Made by a program: the position numbers and the translations under genes
Assembly: GCF_017654315.1 (NCBI RefSeq)
Contig: NZ_CP072203.1
Span: 2,170,001 to 2,234,000, forward strand
Source of the DNA: Gordonia polyisoprenivorans
GTDB taxonomy: Bacteria > Actinomycetota > Actinomycetes > Mycobacteriales > Mycobacteriaceae
Length of the DNA: 64,000 bases
Direction: 5' to 3'
Shown: piece by piece, positions 9,015 to 17,492 of the stretch
Layout of the letters: the number at the start of each line of letters is the position of its first letter
Numbering within the stretch: position 1 is the stretch's first letter
Notes under the pieces: model-generated
The model's database searches: none
Told to the model about the DNA's origin: nothing
The model's input: the letters and a program-made list of their open reading frames with translations, nothing else

Positions 9015-10142
9015 ATGACCGACCTCGGTCCCGCGGGAGCCACCGCGAAGAACATGCAGTTTCCGCTCAACGCCTGGTACGCAGCCGCCTGGGACCACGA
9101 GGTCGGCTCGACGCAGATCCTGGCTCGCACGGTCGTAGGCAAACCGCTGGCGCTTTACCGCACCGATTCCGGACGCCCGGTTGCGTTGGCCGACGCGTGT
9201 TGGCACCGCCTGGCACCGCTATCGATGGGTAAACGGATCGGAGCCGAGGAGATCCAATGCCCGTATCACGGACTGCGGTACAACGCCGCCGGTCGCTGCA
9301 CGCGGATGCCCGCCCAGGAGACCATCAATCCGTCGGCGATGGTCGCGTCGTATCCGATCGAGGAGCGCCACCGGTACCTGTGGGTGTGGCCCGGTGACCC
9401 GACCCTGGCCGACCCGTCGACGATCCCGGACATGTTCCAGATGGATTCGCCGGAGTGGGCCGGCGACGGTCTGACCATCGACGTGCGCGCCAATTACCAA
9501 CTCGTGGTGGACAATCTGATGGATCTCACGCACGAGGAGTTCGTCCACTCGTCCTCAATCGGTCAGGATGAACTCAGCGAATCCGAGTTCATCACCACCC
9601 ACGACGAGAACACGGTCACCGTGACCCGGTGGATGCACAACATCGACGCCCCGCCGTTCTGGCTGAAGAATATGCGCGACAAGTTCCCCGGATTCACCGG
9701 CAAGGTCGATCGTTGGCAGATCATCGAATTCCAGGCGCCGGGCACGATCCGCATCGACGTCGGAGTCGCCAAGGCGGGCACCGGCGCTCCAGAAGGCGAT
9801 CGAAGTCAGGGCGTCAACGGATTCGTCATGAACACCATCAGTCCGGTCGATGAGCGTACGGCGATCTACTTCTGGGCTTTCATGCGCAACTACCGCCTCG
9901 ACAGCCAACTCATCACCACCCAACTACGCGACGGAGTGCACGGTGTCTTCGGCGAGGACGAGGAGATGCTCACCGCGCAACAGGCGGCCATCGAGGCCAA
10001 CCCCGACCACGAGTTCTACAACCTCAACATCGACGCGGGCGGGATGTGGGCGCGTCGCATCGTTGCCCGGATGATCGAGCAGGAACGCAGCGCCATCACC
10101 AACATCGATGCGCTCACCGCCACCGCAGGGCCACGACGATGA
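9015..10142 (+). CDS. vanA: Vanillate O-demethylase-type Rieske oxygenase subunit
   Basis: The terminal oxygenase of a two-component aromatic O-demethylase, converting vanillate-type methoxybenzoates to hydroxylated products plus formaldehyde. The 375 residues show a Rieske [2Fe-2S] site, C62-x-H64 (ACWHR) and C82-x2-H85 (CPYHG), and the mononuclear iron site DLTHEEFVH with H173 and H178. Start ATG at 9015 has GAAGGA 6 bases upstream. Its stop overlaps the vanB start by four bases (ATGA), and a transporter follows, which together support vanillate or a related aromatic acid as substrate. The exact substrate cannot be told from sequence; other demethylases such as those for dicamba or syringate look alike. 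Confidence 0.85.
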   Translation: MTDLGPAGATAKNMQFPLNAWYAAAWDHEVGSTQILARTVVGKPLALYRTDSGRPVALADACWHRLAPLSMGKRIGAEEIQCPYHGLRYNAAGRCTRMPAQETINPSAMVASYPIEERHRYLWVWPGDPTLADPSTIPDMFQMDSPEWAGDGLTIDVRANYQLVVDNLMDLTHEEFVHSSSIGQDELSESEFITTHDENTVTVTRWMHNIDAPPFWLKNMRDKFPGFTGKVDRWQIIEFQAPGTIRIDVGVAKAGTGAPEGDRSQGVNGFVMNTISPVDERTAIYFWAFMRNYRLDSQLITTQLRDGVHGVFGEDEEMLTAQQAAIEANPDHEFYNLNIDAGGMWARRIVARMIEQERSAITNIDALTATAGPRR

Positions 10143-11107
10143 CGGACAACCAGATCGAATGGCTCCGCGGCCGGGTGGTGTCGAACGTTCCTGCGGCCGA
10201 GGGTATTGCGCGAATCGAGATCGTCACCGACCGGCCCCATCACGCGCCGCCGGGGGCGCACCTCGACATCCGGCTGCCCGACAACGACACCCGCTCCTAC
10301 TCGATCGTGCACGGCTCGCCCGACGGAACGTCGGTGACGCTCGGCGTCCGGTGGTCACCGACCTCACGTGGCGGCTCGCACTATATGCATGGCCTACGTG
10401 CCGGCGACGAGGTCGAGATCACCGCACCCCTGCAGAACTTTCCGTTGCGCGTCGGCGCGCAACGTTATGTGCTCCTCGCCGGCGGCATCGGGATCACCGC
10501 GATGGCGGGAATGGCCGCGGTGCTGGCCCGACTCGGTGCCGAATACGAGATCCATTACGTCGGCCGAAGCCGCCGGGTGATGGCTTTCCTCGACGAGCTA
10601 CAGGTGCTCCATGGCGACCGGATCACGGTGTACGCCAACGACGAAGGCGCCTACCTCGACGTCGCCGACATCGTCGACGATCTCGACGAGAGCACCGAAC
10701 TCTACATGTGCGGACCCATTCGACTCATGGACGACACCCGCCGCCGTTGGCTCGCCCGCCGACTCCCACAGGCGAACCTGCGGTACGAAACCTTCGGCAA
10801 CAGCGGCTGGTTCGATCCCGAACCCTTCGAGGTCGCCATCCCGAGCCTCGACTTCCGCACCACCGTCGGTACTTCCGAGACCCTCCTCGGTGCCCTCGAG
10901 CGCGCCGGACTCGACGTCATGTCGGACTGCCGACGTGGCGAATGCGGCCTGTGCGAGTTATCGGTTGTCGAGGTGTCCGGCCGGATCGACCACCGCGACG
11001 TCTTCTACAGCGAGAAGCAGAAGACCGAAGCAAAACGATTGTGCGCATGTGTATCCCGGGTCGTAGGTGGCGGATCGACGCCGATCCTCACCCTCGAGAA
11101 ACCCTGA
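10139..11107 (+). CDS. vanB: Vanillate O-demethylase-type reductase subunit
   Basis: Passes electrons from NAD(P)H through FMN and a plant-type [2Fe-2S] cluster to VanA. The 322-residue protein has an N-terminal flavin-binding barrel with RSYSIV, an NAD-binding region (LLAGGIGIT, YMCGP) and a C-terminal ferredoxin domain with C264, C269, C272 and C302 in the C-x4-C-x2-C...C arrangement. ATG at 10139 overlaps the vanA stop by four bases, so translation is probably coupled. A vanK-like transporter follows after 51 bases. Confidence 0.88.
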   Translation: MTDNQIEWLRGRVVSNVPAAEGIARIEIVTDRPHHAPPGAHLDIRLPDNDTRSYSIVHGSPDGTSVTLGVRWSPTSRGGSHYMHGLRAGDEVEITAPLQNFPLRVGAQRYVLLAGGIGITAMAGMAAVLARLGAEYEIHYVGRSRRVMAFLDELQVLHGDRITVYANDEGAYLDVADIVDDLDESTELYMCGPIRLMDDTRRRWLARRLPQANLRYETFGNSGWFDPEPFEVAIPSLDFRTTVGTSETLLGALERAGLDVMSDCRRGECGLCELSVVEVSGRIDHRDVFYSEKQKTEAKRLCACVSRVVGGGSTPILTLEKP

Positions 11108-11158
11108 ACGCCAGGGCCTGGAACCCTTTTCGCCCACCACGACCGATGGAGAACAGTC

Positions 11159-12538
11159 ATGTCTTCTGCGACCCTCGACCCCCGACTCGTCGTCGAACAA
11201 CACCCCATGAGATCTCGACAATGGATCTGCGTGGCACTCATGGTCGTCCTGAATGCGCTCGACGGATTCGACGTCCTCGCCAGCGCTTTCGCGGCGCCGG
11301 GCATCGCCAAGGACTGGGGGATCGCCCGAGGTGAGCTCGGCGTCATCCTGTCCGCAGAGCTGATAGGTATGGGCATCGGGTCCGTCGTACTCGGCGGACT
11401 CGCCGACCGACTCGGCCGCAAACCGGCAATCCTGTTGTGTCTGAGCGTGATGTCGGTCGGCATGTTCCTCGCGGCAACCGCCGACGGGGTCGCCTTCCTG
11501 GTGGCGGTCCGTCTGATCACCGGCCTCGGTATCGGCGGCATGCTCGCCGCGATCAACGCGGTGACCGCCGAGACGTCGAGCGCCAAGGGCCGCAGCATCG
11601 CCATGTCGGCGATGGTCGTCGGCTACCCGGTGGGCGCGGTGATCGGTGGTCTGGTGGCGCAACACTGGTTGCTGGTGGCCTTCGACTGGCGTTCGGTCTT
11701 CGTGTTCGGTGCCATCGTGTCGGCGGTGATGATCCCGCTGGTGCTGCTGCTCGTGCCCGAGACCCCCGCCTACTATGCAGCACGACGCCCTGACGATGCG
11801 GTGCGCAAGATCAACCGGAGCCTCAAAGCGCTGCAGCTTCCGCTCATCGATGCTCTGCCCAAACGCGTTACCGCAGCCGAGAAGCCACGGGCTCTGGATC
11901 TGCTGCGCAAGCCCGGTCTACGTCGCACCACGGTGTTGCTCGCGCTCGGCTACACCTTCCACACCATCACCTTCTATTACGTGTTGAAGTGGGCCACCCA
12001 GATTGTCGCCGACCTCGGGTACTCGCCCGCGCAGGCGGCAGGCGTACTCACCTGGGCCAACGTGGGTGGAGCGATCGGCTGTCTCATCTTCGGAATCGCC
12101 ATGCGCTGGTGGGACATCAAGATCCCGCTGGCACTGTCCCTGATTCTCGGCGCATTGCTGGTCTTTGCCTTCGGCATGGGCAAGGACACCCTGCTCGGCT
12201 GGCAGGTCGGCGCGCTGCTCGCCGGGATGTTCACCAATGCGGCCATGGTGGGCTACTACTCGGCGTTCGCACGGTGCTTCCCGGCATACGCCCGAGCAAC
12301 CGGCACCGGAATCGCCCTGGGCGTCGGACGATTGGGTGCGGCGAGTTCGCCGCTGCTCGCGGGCTTGATGTTCCAGGTCCTCGGCGACCAGAGTCTGCTC
12401 CAGGTATCCGGGATCATGGGGCTGGGATCGCTTGTCGCGCTGGTACTGCTGTTCGCCCTACCGATGCGCGACGCCGACCGGGCGATGGCCGAAGAGACGG
12501 AGGTTCGCTTACCCACGAAGTCCGCCGAGCCGGCTTGA
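11159..12538 (+). CDS. vanK: MFS aromatic acid:H+ symporter (VanK/PcaK type)
   Basis: A 459-residue, twelve-helix transporter of the aromatic acid:H+ symporter branch. Near the first helix it has LDGFDV, the Asp-containing pattern of that branch, and the loop motif GGLADRLGRKPA between helices 2 and 3. It probably imports the vanillate-type substrate of the two preceding genes. ATG at 11159 has GGAGA 6 bases upstream. The symbol rests on operon context; PcaK-like specificity for other hydroxybenzoates is equally possible. Confidence 0.8.
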   Translation: MSSATLDPRLVVEQHPMRSRQWICVALMVVLNALDGFDVLASAFAAPGIAKDWGIARGELGVILSAELIGMGIGSVVLGGLADRLGRKPAILLCLSVMSVGMFLAATADGVAFLVAVRLITGLGIGGMLAAINAVTAETSSAKGRSIAMSAMVVGYPVGAVIGGLVAQHWLLVAFDWRSVFVFGAIVSAVMIPLVLLLVPETPAYYAARRPDDAVRKINRSLKALQLPLIDALPKRVTAAEKPRALDLLRKPGLRRTTVLLALGYTFHTITFYYVLKWATQIVADLGYSPAQAAGVLTWANVGGAIGCLIFGIAMRWWDIKIPLALSLILGALLVFAFGMGKDTLLGWQVGALLAGMFTNAAMVGYYSAFARCFPAYARATGTGIALGVGRLGAASSPLLAGLMFQVLGDQSLLQVSGIMGLGSLVALVLLFALPMRDADRAMAEETEVRLPTKSAEPA

Positions 12539-12626
12539 GCGGGCAACGGGTTGCGACGGCGTGGACTCTGCTGCTGCGGACTCCGCCACGGCCCCGCGTC
12601 GGCCAACTCGGGTGTAGCGTCCACTC

Positions 12627-13352
12627 ATGAGCGAACGAGAGCCGTCCGGCCCCACCCTGCGCTACGGGATCGACGCCATCTATGTTCCGATCGTCCTCGG
12701 TGCGGCGACGGTCGTCCTCGTCGTACTCGGCATCGTCGGATCCAATGTCTGGTTGGTCGTGATCGGACTGTTCTTTTTGGCCCAAACGGCAATGTATCTG
12801 TACACGACGCTCATCGGGAAACATCAAGTGTGGAGCGGGTTACTGGACTGGCTTGGCCTACAGGGATCCGAGCACGTACTGGATCTCGGATGCGGCCGCG
12901 GCGCGGTCCTGGTCGCTGCTGCTCGTCGGCTGGACTCGGGTTCGGCCACCGGAATCGATCTATGGCGATCGGTGGACCAGAGCGGCAATGACCAGACGCG
13001 CACCCGCATGAACGCCGAAGCCGCGAGCGTCGGTGACCGCGTCGAACTCGATACCGGCGACCTGCGTTCGTTGCCCTATCCCGATGCGTCGTTCGACGTC
13101 GTTGTGAGCTCCCTTGCCATCCACAATATTTCGGGCATTCAGGGGCGCTTGCGTGCCATCGATGAGGCAGCGCGGGTCCTGCGTCCGGGAGGGCGCCTCT
13201 GTATCGCAGACATTCGCAGCGTCGGCAAATACGCCCAACGCCTACGCGAACTGGGCATGGTCGAGGTGAATGTCCGACGGATCGGCCCGAACGGCTGGTT
13301 CGGCGGGCCGTGGGAGGCGATGGCGTCGGTCACCGCCGCGCGACCGAAGTGA
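12627..13352 (+). CDS. Membrane-anchored class I SAM-dependent methyltransferase
   Basis: The 241-residue protein has two hydrophobic helices within about residues 15-60 and then a Rossmann methyltransferase domain with VLDLGCGRG (SAM motif I) and a conserved VLRPGGRL motif. Substrate unknown. The start is well placed: TAGCGT (12615-12620) sits 6 bases before ATG 12627, suggesting a leaderless transcript. It stands alone after the vanillate operon and converges on the CitE-like gene. Confidence 0.75.
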   Translation: MSEREPSGPTLRYGIDAIYVPIVLGAATVVLVVLGIVGSNVWLVVIGLFFLAQTAMYLYTTLIGKHQVWSGLLDWLGLQGSEHVLDLGCGRGAVLVAAARRLDSGSATGIDLWRSVDQSGNDQTRTRMNAEAASVGDRVELDTGDLRSLPYPDASFDVVVSSLAIHNISGIQGRLRAIDEAARVLRPGGRLCIADIRSVGKYAQRLRELGMVEVNVRRIGPNGWFGGPWEAMASVTAARPK

Positions 13353-13393
13353 TTCGCGGACCGGAGTGACCGTGCTCGTGTGGCGGTGCAGCG

Positions 13394-14254
13394 TCAGAGC
13401 ACGGCCATGCCGAGGCGCTCGGCGCGGGCCACCAATGCCTTGGCTCGCACCAGATTCGGAAGATCGCTGCCGTCGGTGACATGCTGCCCATCACCGAGAC
13501 GGTCGATGAGGCGACGGGCATGTGCGACCTCGCTGTCGGTGGGACTCAACACGGTGTTGATGACCCCGGCATGGTCGGGACGAAGGCACAACCGACCGGT
13601 CATTCCCATCGACGCAGCATGCATGGTGTCGGCGTGCAGGTCGTCGGCGTCGGCGGCCCGCGTGGGCCCGTCGATCGGTCCCGGTAGCCCGGCCACCCGA
13701 GATGCGATCACCAGGCGAGCTCGCGGATAGGCAAGGGCCATCGGATCATCGGCCATACCGGTATCGCGGCGGAAGTCCCCGGACCCGAAGGCCAGACGCA
13801 CACACGACGGGTGTCGGGCGATGAGAGTGGCATCTTCCACACCGACGGCCGACTCGATCAGCGCGACCACGGGCACACCAACGCCGAGACGGCCGGCCGT
13901 TGCCGCCACATCGTTGGGACTCTCGCATTTGGCGAGTACGACGCCGCGCAGCCCGGATGCCCCGGCGAGAACGGCCATGTCGGCGGCCCAATCCGGGGTT
14001 CCCGTCTGGGCCACACGCACCCAGGCGCTTGTCGAGCCGAGGAATCGGCGGACTGCCTTCCGTCCTGCCTGCTTGAGTGCGGCGGCCAGACCGTCCTCGA
14101 GGTCGAGGATGACCGCATCGGCGTCGGATCGCAGTGCGGTGTCGATCAGTTCGGGCTGGTCGGGTGTTGCCGGGGTCAGCAGCCAGCTGCGGGCGATGTC
14201 GAGATCGGGGCGGGCTGTCGGGTCGAGGGTCGAAGCGGTGGTGTCGAACGCCAT
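13394..14254 (-). CDS. HpcH/HpaI-type CoA ester lyase (CitE-like)
   Basis: A 286-residue TIM-barrel protein of the CitE group, with the opening WLLTPA, the metal-binding Asp in ILDLEDG and the phosphate/CoA-binding Arg segments. Relatives cleave citryl-, malyl- or citramalyl-CoA; the standalone actinobacterial members are often of uncertain substrate. ATG at 14254 has GGCAGGA just upstream. A longer reading of the frame to 14572 has no family similarity. It is a single gene, divergent from the small membrane protein, with a 189-base gap between them. Confidence 0.75.
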   Translation of the reverse strand: MAFDTTASTLDPTARPDLDIARSWLLTPATPDQPELIDTALRSDADAVILDLEDGLAAALKQAGRKAVRRFLGSTSAWVRVAQTGTPDWAADMAVLAGASGLRGVVLAKCESPNDVAATAGRLGVGVPVVALIESAVGVEDATLIARHPSCVRLAFGSGDFRRDTGMADDPMALAYPRARLVIASRVAGLPGPIDGPTRAADADDLHADTMHAASMGMTGRLCLRPDHAGVINTVLSPTDSEVAHARRLIDRLGDGQHVTDGSDLPNLVRAKALVARAERLGMAVL

Positions 14255-14443
14255 GTGTCCTGCCTTTCCGTTGACGTGCCCATGGTTGCGCGCCGACACC
14301 TGTCGGCCAAGGTTGTTGTCATTGTGTTCACATCCGAACCGACGTGCGGATGAGACCTCGGTCACTTTCGCGTGCTCATCCCGGCAATCCGGTCGACTAA
14401 CTCCCTGATTGCCGAAAGTGCAGGCAAGGGGAGGTGGGCAATC

Positions 14444-14707
14444 GTGAAGTGGGGACACAGACGTGTGGAGGTGTCGATCGGATCGGCACGAATCACCGGG
14501 GCGTGGGCGTACCTGGTCAGGACGGTGCTCTTCGTTGCCGGGTGTGGGCTTCTCGCGGCAGCACTCGCGCACATGGGAGACCTCGGAACGTGGTCGCAGC
14601 GGTGGGGTGTCATGCCGGTGGCGACGGTGTTCGCGCTGGTGCTCGTCGTCGGCGGCGTCCTGTTCTATCTCGGTGCGGTCGCCATCGTCGCGTGGCTGAT
14701 CGGCTGA
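14444..14707 (+). CDS. Small membrane protein, function unknown
   Basis: An 87-residue protein with two clear transmembrane helices (about residues 22-42 and 57-83) and a short basic N-terminus. I do not recognise the family. GTG at 14444 is chosen because AAGGGGAGG (14426-14434) lies 9 bases upstream; ATG at 14372 would add 24 polar residues that look non-coding. It is divergent from the CitE-like gene and converges on mqo. Confidence 0.5.
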   Translation: MKWGHRRVEVSIGSARITGAWAYLVRTVLFVAGCGLLAAALAHMGDLGTWSQRWGVMPVATVFALVLVVGGVLFYLGAVAIVAWLIG

Positions 14708-14731
14708 AGGAGACTCGTCGGGTCCGAGGGC

Positions 14732-16395
14732 TCACGCTGACACACCGGCCTGAGCACCTGGCCCATCCAGACCCAGCGATCGCGCGGTGACGGCAAGTGC
14801 GTCATGGACCCCGTCGACGGTCCGCGGCGGATTCGACTGTGCGGGAACGGCGGCGGCCATCACCTCGTGCCACAGCGCACGCCAGTGGTCGGGGAACGCG
14901 CGCCGCAATACCTCGATCATGATCGGCACGGCGGTCGACGCCCCGGGAGAAGCGCCGAGTAAACCCGCGATCGATCGATCCGCGCTGACGACGAGTTCGG
15001 TGCCGGTCCGCAGTACTCCGCCCCGGTCCGTATCCGGGGTGACCAACTGTGCGCGCTGACCTGCGGCGAGCATGTCCCAATCGGCGGGATCAGCTCCGGG
15101 GTAGAAGTGCTGGAGTTGCGCGAATTTGGTCGACTCACGGGCGATCAGCTGCGATACGAGATATCGCACCAGCGCGAGATTGTCTCGGCCGGCGGCACTC
15201 AGCGTTCGCAGGTTGTGCCACCGCAGTGTCGCGAAGAAGTCGGTCCAGGCGCCGTGTGCGAGAAGCTTGGTGCTGAAGGTGGCGTACGGGCCGAACATCA
15301 GATAGGGCGTGCCGTCCACGACGCGTGCGTCCAGGTGGGGAACCGACATCGGCGGGGCGCCGAGCGGAGCTTGGCCGTACACCTTGGCCTGATGCTGTTG
15401 AACCACCGACGGGTTCGCGCACCGGAAGAACGCCGCGCCCACCGGCAGCACCCCGTAGCCGCGGACCTCGTCAACGCGTGCGCGCTGCAACAACGTCAGT
15501 GCCTTGCCGCCCGCGCCGACGAAGACGAATCGCGCGGTGATCTCGAATCGTTCACCGTCAGAGGTCCGTCCGCGAGCGGCCCACCCGCCCTGGGAATTCC
15601 GACGCAGCGTCCTGATTTCGTGATCACAGGTGACCGTGCCGCCGGTGCGCGTGCTCACGGCGAGCATCTCGCGGGTCAGCGCGCCGAAGTCGACGTCGGT
15701 GCCGTCGGCGACCCGCGTTGCCGCGACGGTTTCCTCGGAGTGGCGGTCGGCCATCACCAAGGGCGCCCACCGGGCGATCTGTGCGCGGTCTTCGCTGTAC
15801 TCGACATCGGCGAAACATGCTTGCCGTTTCAAGGTTTCGTACCTGCGCCGCAGATAGGTGATGTTGCGTTCGCCGAATACCACATCGAGATGCGGTGTTG
15901 CCGAGACGAATCGGGATGGTTCGACGAGTCCATTGTCGGCCAGGTACGACCACCATTGCCGGGTCGCCAGGAACTGCTCTGCGATACCGACCGCGTTCGC
16001 CGGATCGGTGGGGTCCGGCATTGTGGGCGTGTCGCCCAATTCCCTTTGCGCGTCTTTGCGGTTCGATGTCTCCCTGGCCGCGTTGTCGTCGGTCACGATA
16101 GCTCCGCTATCGCTCCCTCCTCCGCCTTGCCAGGAAACCATCGACCCCGCAAATCCATCGCAGAGGAATTGGGCCACACGCCCTTGTTGAGCTCGCAGTA
16201 TCCGCTGTGGCCGGTACCCGCGTTGTTCCAGGCATTGCTGCTTTCCTGGGCCACGCCCGATCCACGCTCCACAACGGTTGTACGCCAATCTGGTTGGAGA
16301 ACGGCGAGCATCGATGCGAGCGTGGACGACATGATTCCGCCGCCGATCATGAGAACGTCGGTCGGCGCGAGGGTGCGATATCGGTGACTGGGCAT
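14732..16395 (-). pseudogene. mqo: Malate:quinone oxidoreductase, interrupted by a 159-bp palindromic element
   Basis: Mqo is a peripheral membrane FAD enzyme that oxidises malate and passes electrons to quinone. The N-terminus (from ATG 16395, AAGGA site 5 bases upstream) has the FAD motif [10 protein letters not shown] and the family segment [11 protein letters not shown] up to CELN. The rest, from TPTMPDPTDPANAV onward, is in another frame and begins after the 159-bp repeat at 16025-16183. In the first frame translation would stop at 16093. Removing a net 152 bases restores ...CELN-Y-TPTMPD... and a protein of about 503 residues, the normal length. The gene as it stands cannot give a full-length enzyme. 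Confidence 0.85.
16025..16183. mobile_element. 159-bp palindromic repeat inserted in mqo (copy 1)
   Basis: The element starts GGGCGTGTCGCCC and ends with its near-complement GGGCCACACGCCC. The similarity of the two halves extends through most of the length to a central hairpin GATAGC-TCC-GCTATC. A second full copy of the same 159-bp length lies at 61173-61331, about 87% identical by my count. TTGT flanks both sides (16021-16024 and 16184-16187) and may be a target duplication, although restoring the mqo frame by removing one TTGT plus the element does not work, so the boundaries need checking. It has no credible coding capacity and would need a transposase from elsewhere. Confidence 0.75.
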
Positions 16396-16467
16396 GGTGT
16401 CCTTTCCGTGGTGTCAGCTCAGTGTGTGCCGCAGGTAATCGATGCGTCCAATGATTGTTTGGGACGA

Positions 16468-16482
16468 TATGATCGGAATATG
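16468..16482 (+). promoter_or_regulatory. Leaderless promoter of the LysR gene
   Basis: A TATGAT -10 box (16468-16473) ends 6 bases before the ATG at 16480, so transcription should begin at or next to the start codon. It lies in the 84-base gap shared with the divergent mqo. Confidence 0.55.
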
Positions 16483-17370
16483 GATGAATTGGTCGAGGCG
16501 CTCGCACCCTGCCTTCGGGCGTTCGACGAACTCGACGCGCACGCCGGACACATGACGCGCGCAGCGGCGTCGCTGGGGATCCCGCAGTCATCAATGAGCC
16601 GTCGAATCCACGCTCTCGAGCGGGAACTCGGCATGGAGCTGGTTGTTCGAGAGGTTCGGACTGTCGCGATGACCCCGCGCGCACGCGAACTCGCCACCAG
16701 GATGCGGCCGATACTCCGTGAACTCGCCGGGGTGTTGGCCGACACGGTGTCGGCGGCTGATGCCGACACCGGGACGGTGCGCCTCGGCTACCCGCTGACG
16801 TTGGGGTCGGGCTCGATGCCCGAGATCCTTGCCGCGTTTCGTCGTCGGCACCCGGGCGTACACCTGCATCTCAAGCAGGCCCACGGCCAGGCGCTCGTGG
16901 ATGACCTGCAGTCCGGAGAACTCGACCTCGCGGTGGTCATTCCGCCACCGGAGAAGTTGCCGCACAGACTGATCGGCCGCCAGAGCATCGTGATCGTCGT
17001 TCCCGACGATCATCGGCTGGCTCATCACCGACGTCTGCGCATCAGCGCGCTCAGCGGGGAGACCTTCATTGCCAATCCACCGAGTTACCACCTGCGACGA
17101 ATGACCGAGGAGATCTGTCGGGCCGCAGGGTTCGAACCGCAGGTCGCGATCGAGATCACCGAGTTCTCCTCGATCGTCGAGCTGGTCTCACGCGGCCTGG
17201 GGATCTCATTGCTGCCGCGGGGTATGGCCGGTGCCGGAATGGTCGAGATAGCGCCTATAGGGGGAATTGAGCGAGATATCGCACTCGTGGTGGGTGCGGC
17301 CGGCGAGACCGCAGTGACGACGACGCTGCATGACTTCCTGCGCGAAGCACTTCGATCCACCCCGCTGTAG
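16480..17370 (+). CDS. LysR-family transcriptional regulator
   Basis: A 296-residue LysR regulator: N-terminal winged helix-turn-helix (about residues 10-65, with MTRAAASLGIPQSSMSRRI) and a C-terminal periplasmic-binding-protein-like effector domain. ATG at 16480 is supported by the TATGAT box 6 bases upstream. LysR genes usually control their divergent neighbour, here mqo, with an 84-base intergenic region; the broken state of mqo makes that role obsolete unless it has other targets. Confidence 0.85.
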   Translation: MDELVEALAPCLRAFDELDAHAGHMTRAAASLGIPQSSMSRRIHALERELGMELVVREVRTVAMTPRARELATRMRPILRELAGVLADTVSAADADTGTVRLGYPLTLGSGSMPEILAAFRRRHPGVHLHLKQAHGQALVDDLQSGELDLAVVIPPPEKLPHRLIGRQSIVIVVPDDHRLAHHRRLRISALSGETFIANPPSYHLRRMTEEICRAAGFEPQVAIEITEFSSIVELVSRGLGISLLPRGMAGAGMVEIAPIGGIERDIALVVGAAGETAVTTTLHDFLREALRSTPL

Positions 17371-17492
17371 TGCGGCTACCGGGTTGTCGTCTCACGATAT
17401 GAAATGCGTTGGGTTGCCAAGTCGGGCGACGGCGGGCAGACTGCGAAACACTGACCACGGGCGCCCGACGGGCGCGGGAGGGAATGTGCCGC

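Noticed and set aside
17460..17480. GCGCCCG-A-CGGGCGC hairpin just before the ABC binding-protein start
   Set aside because: Loop is too small for the full stem and such GC palindromes are frequent here; not claimed as a regulatory hairpin.
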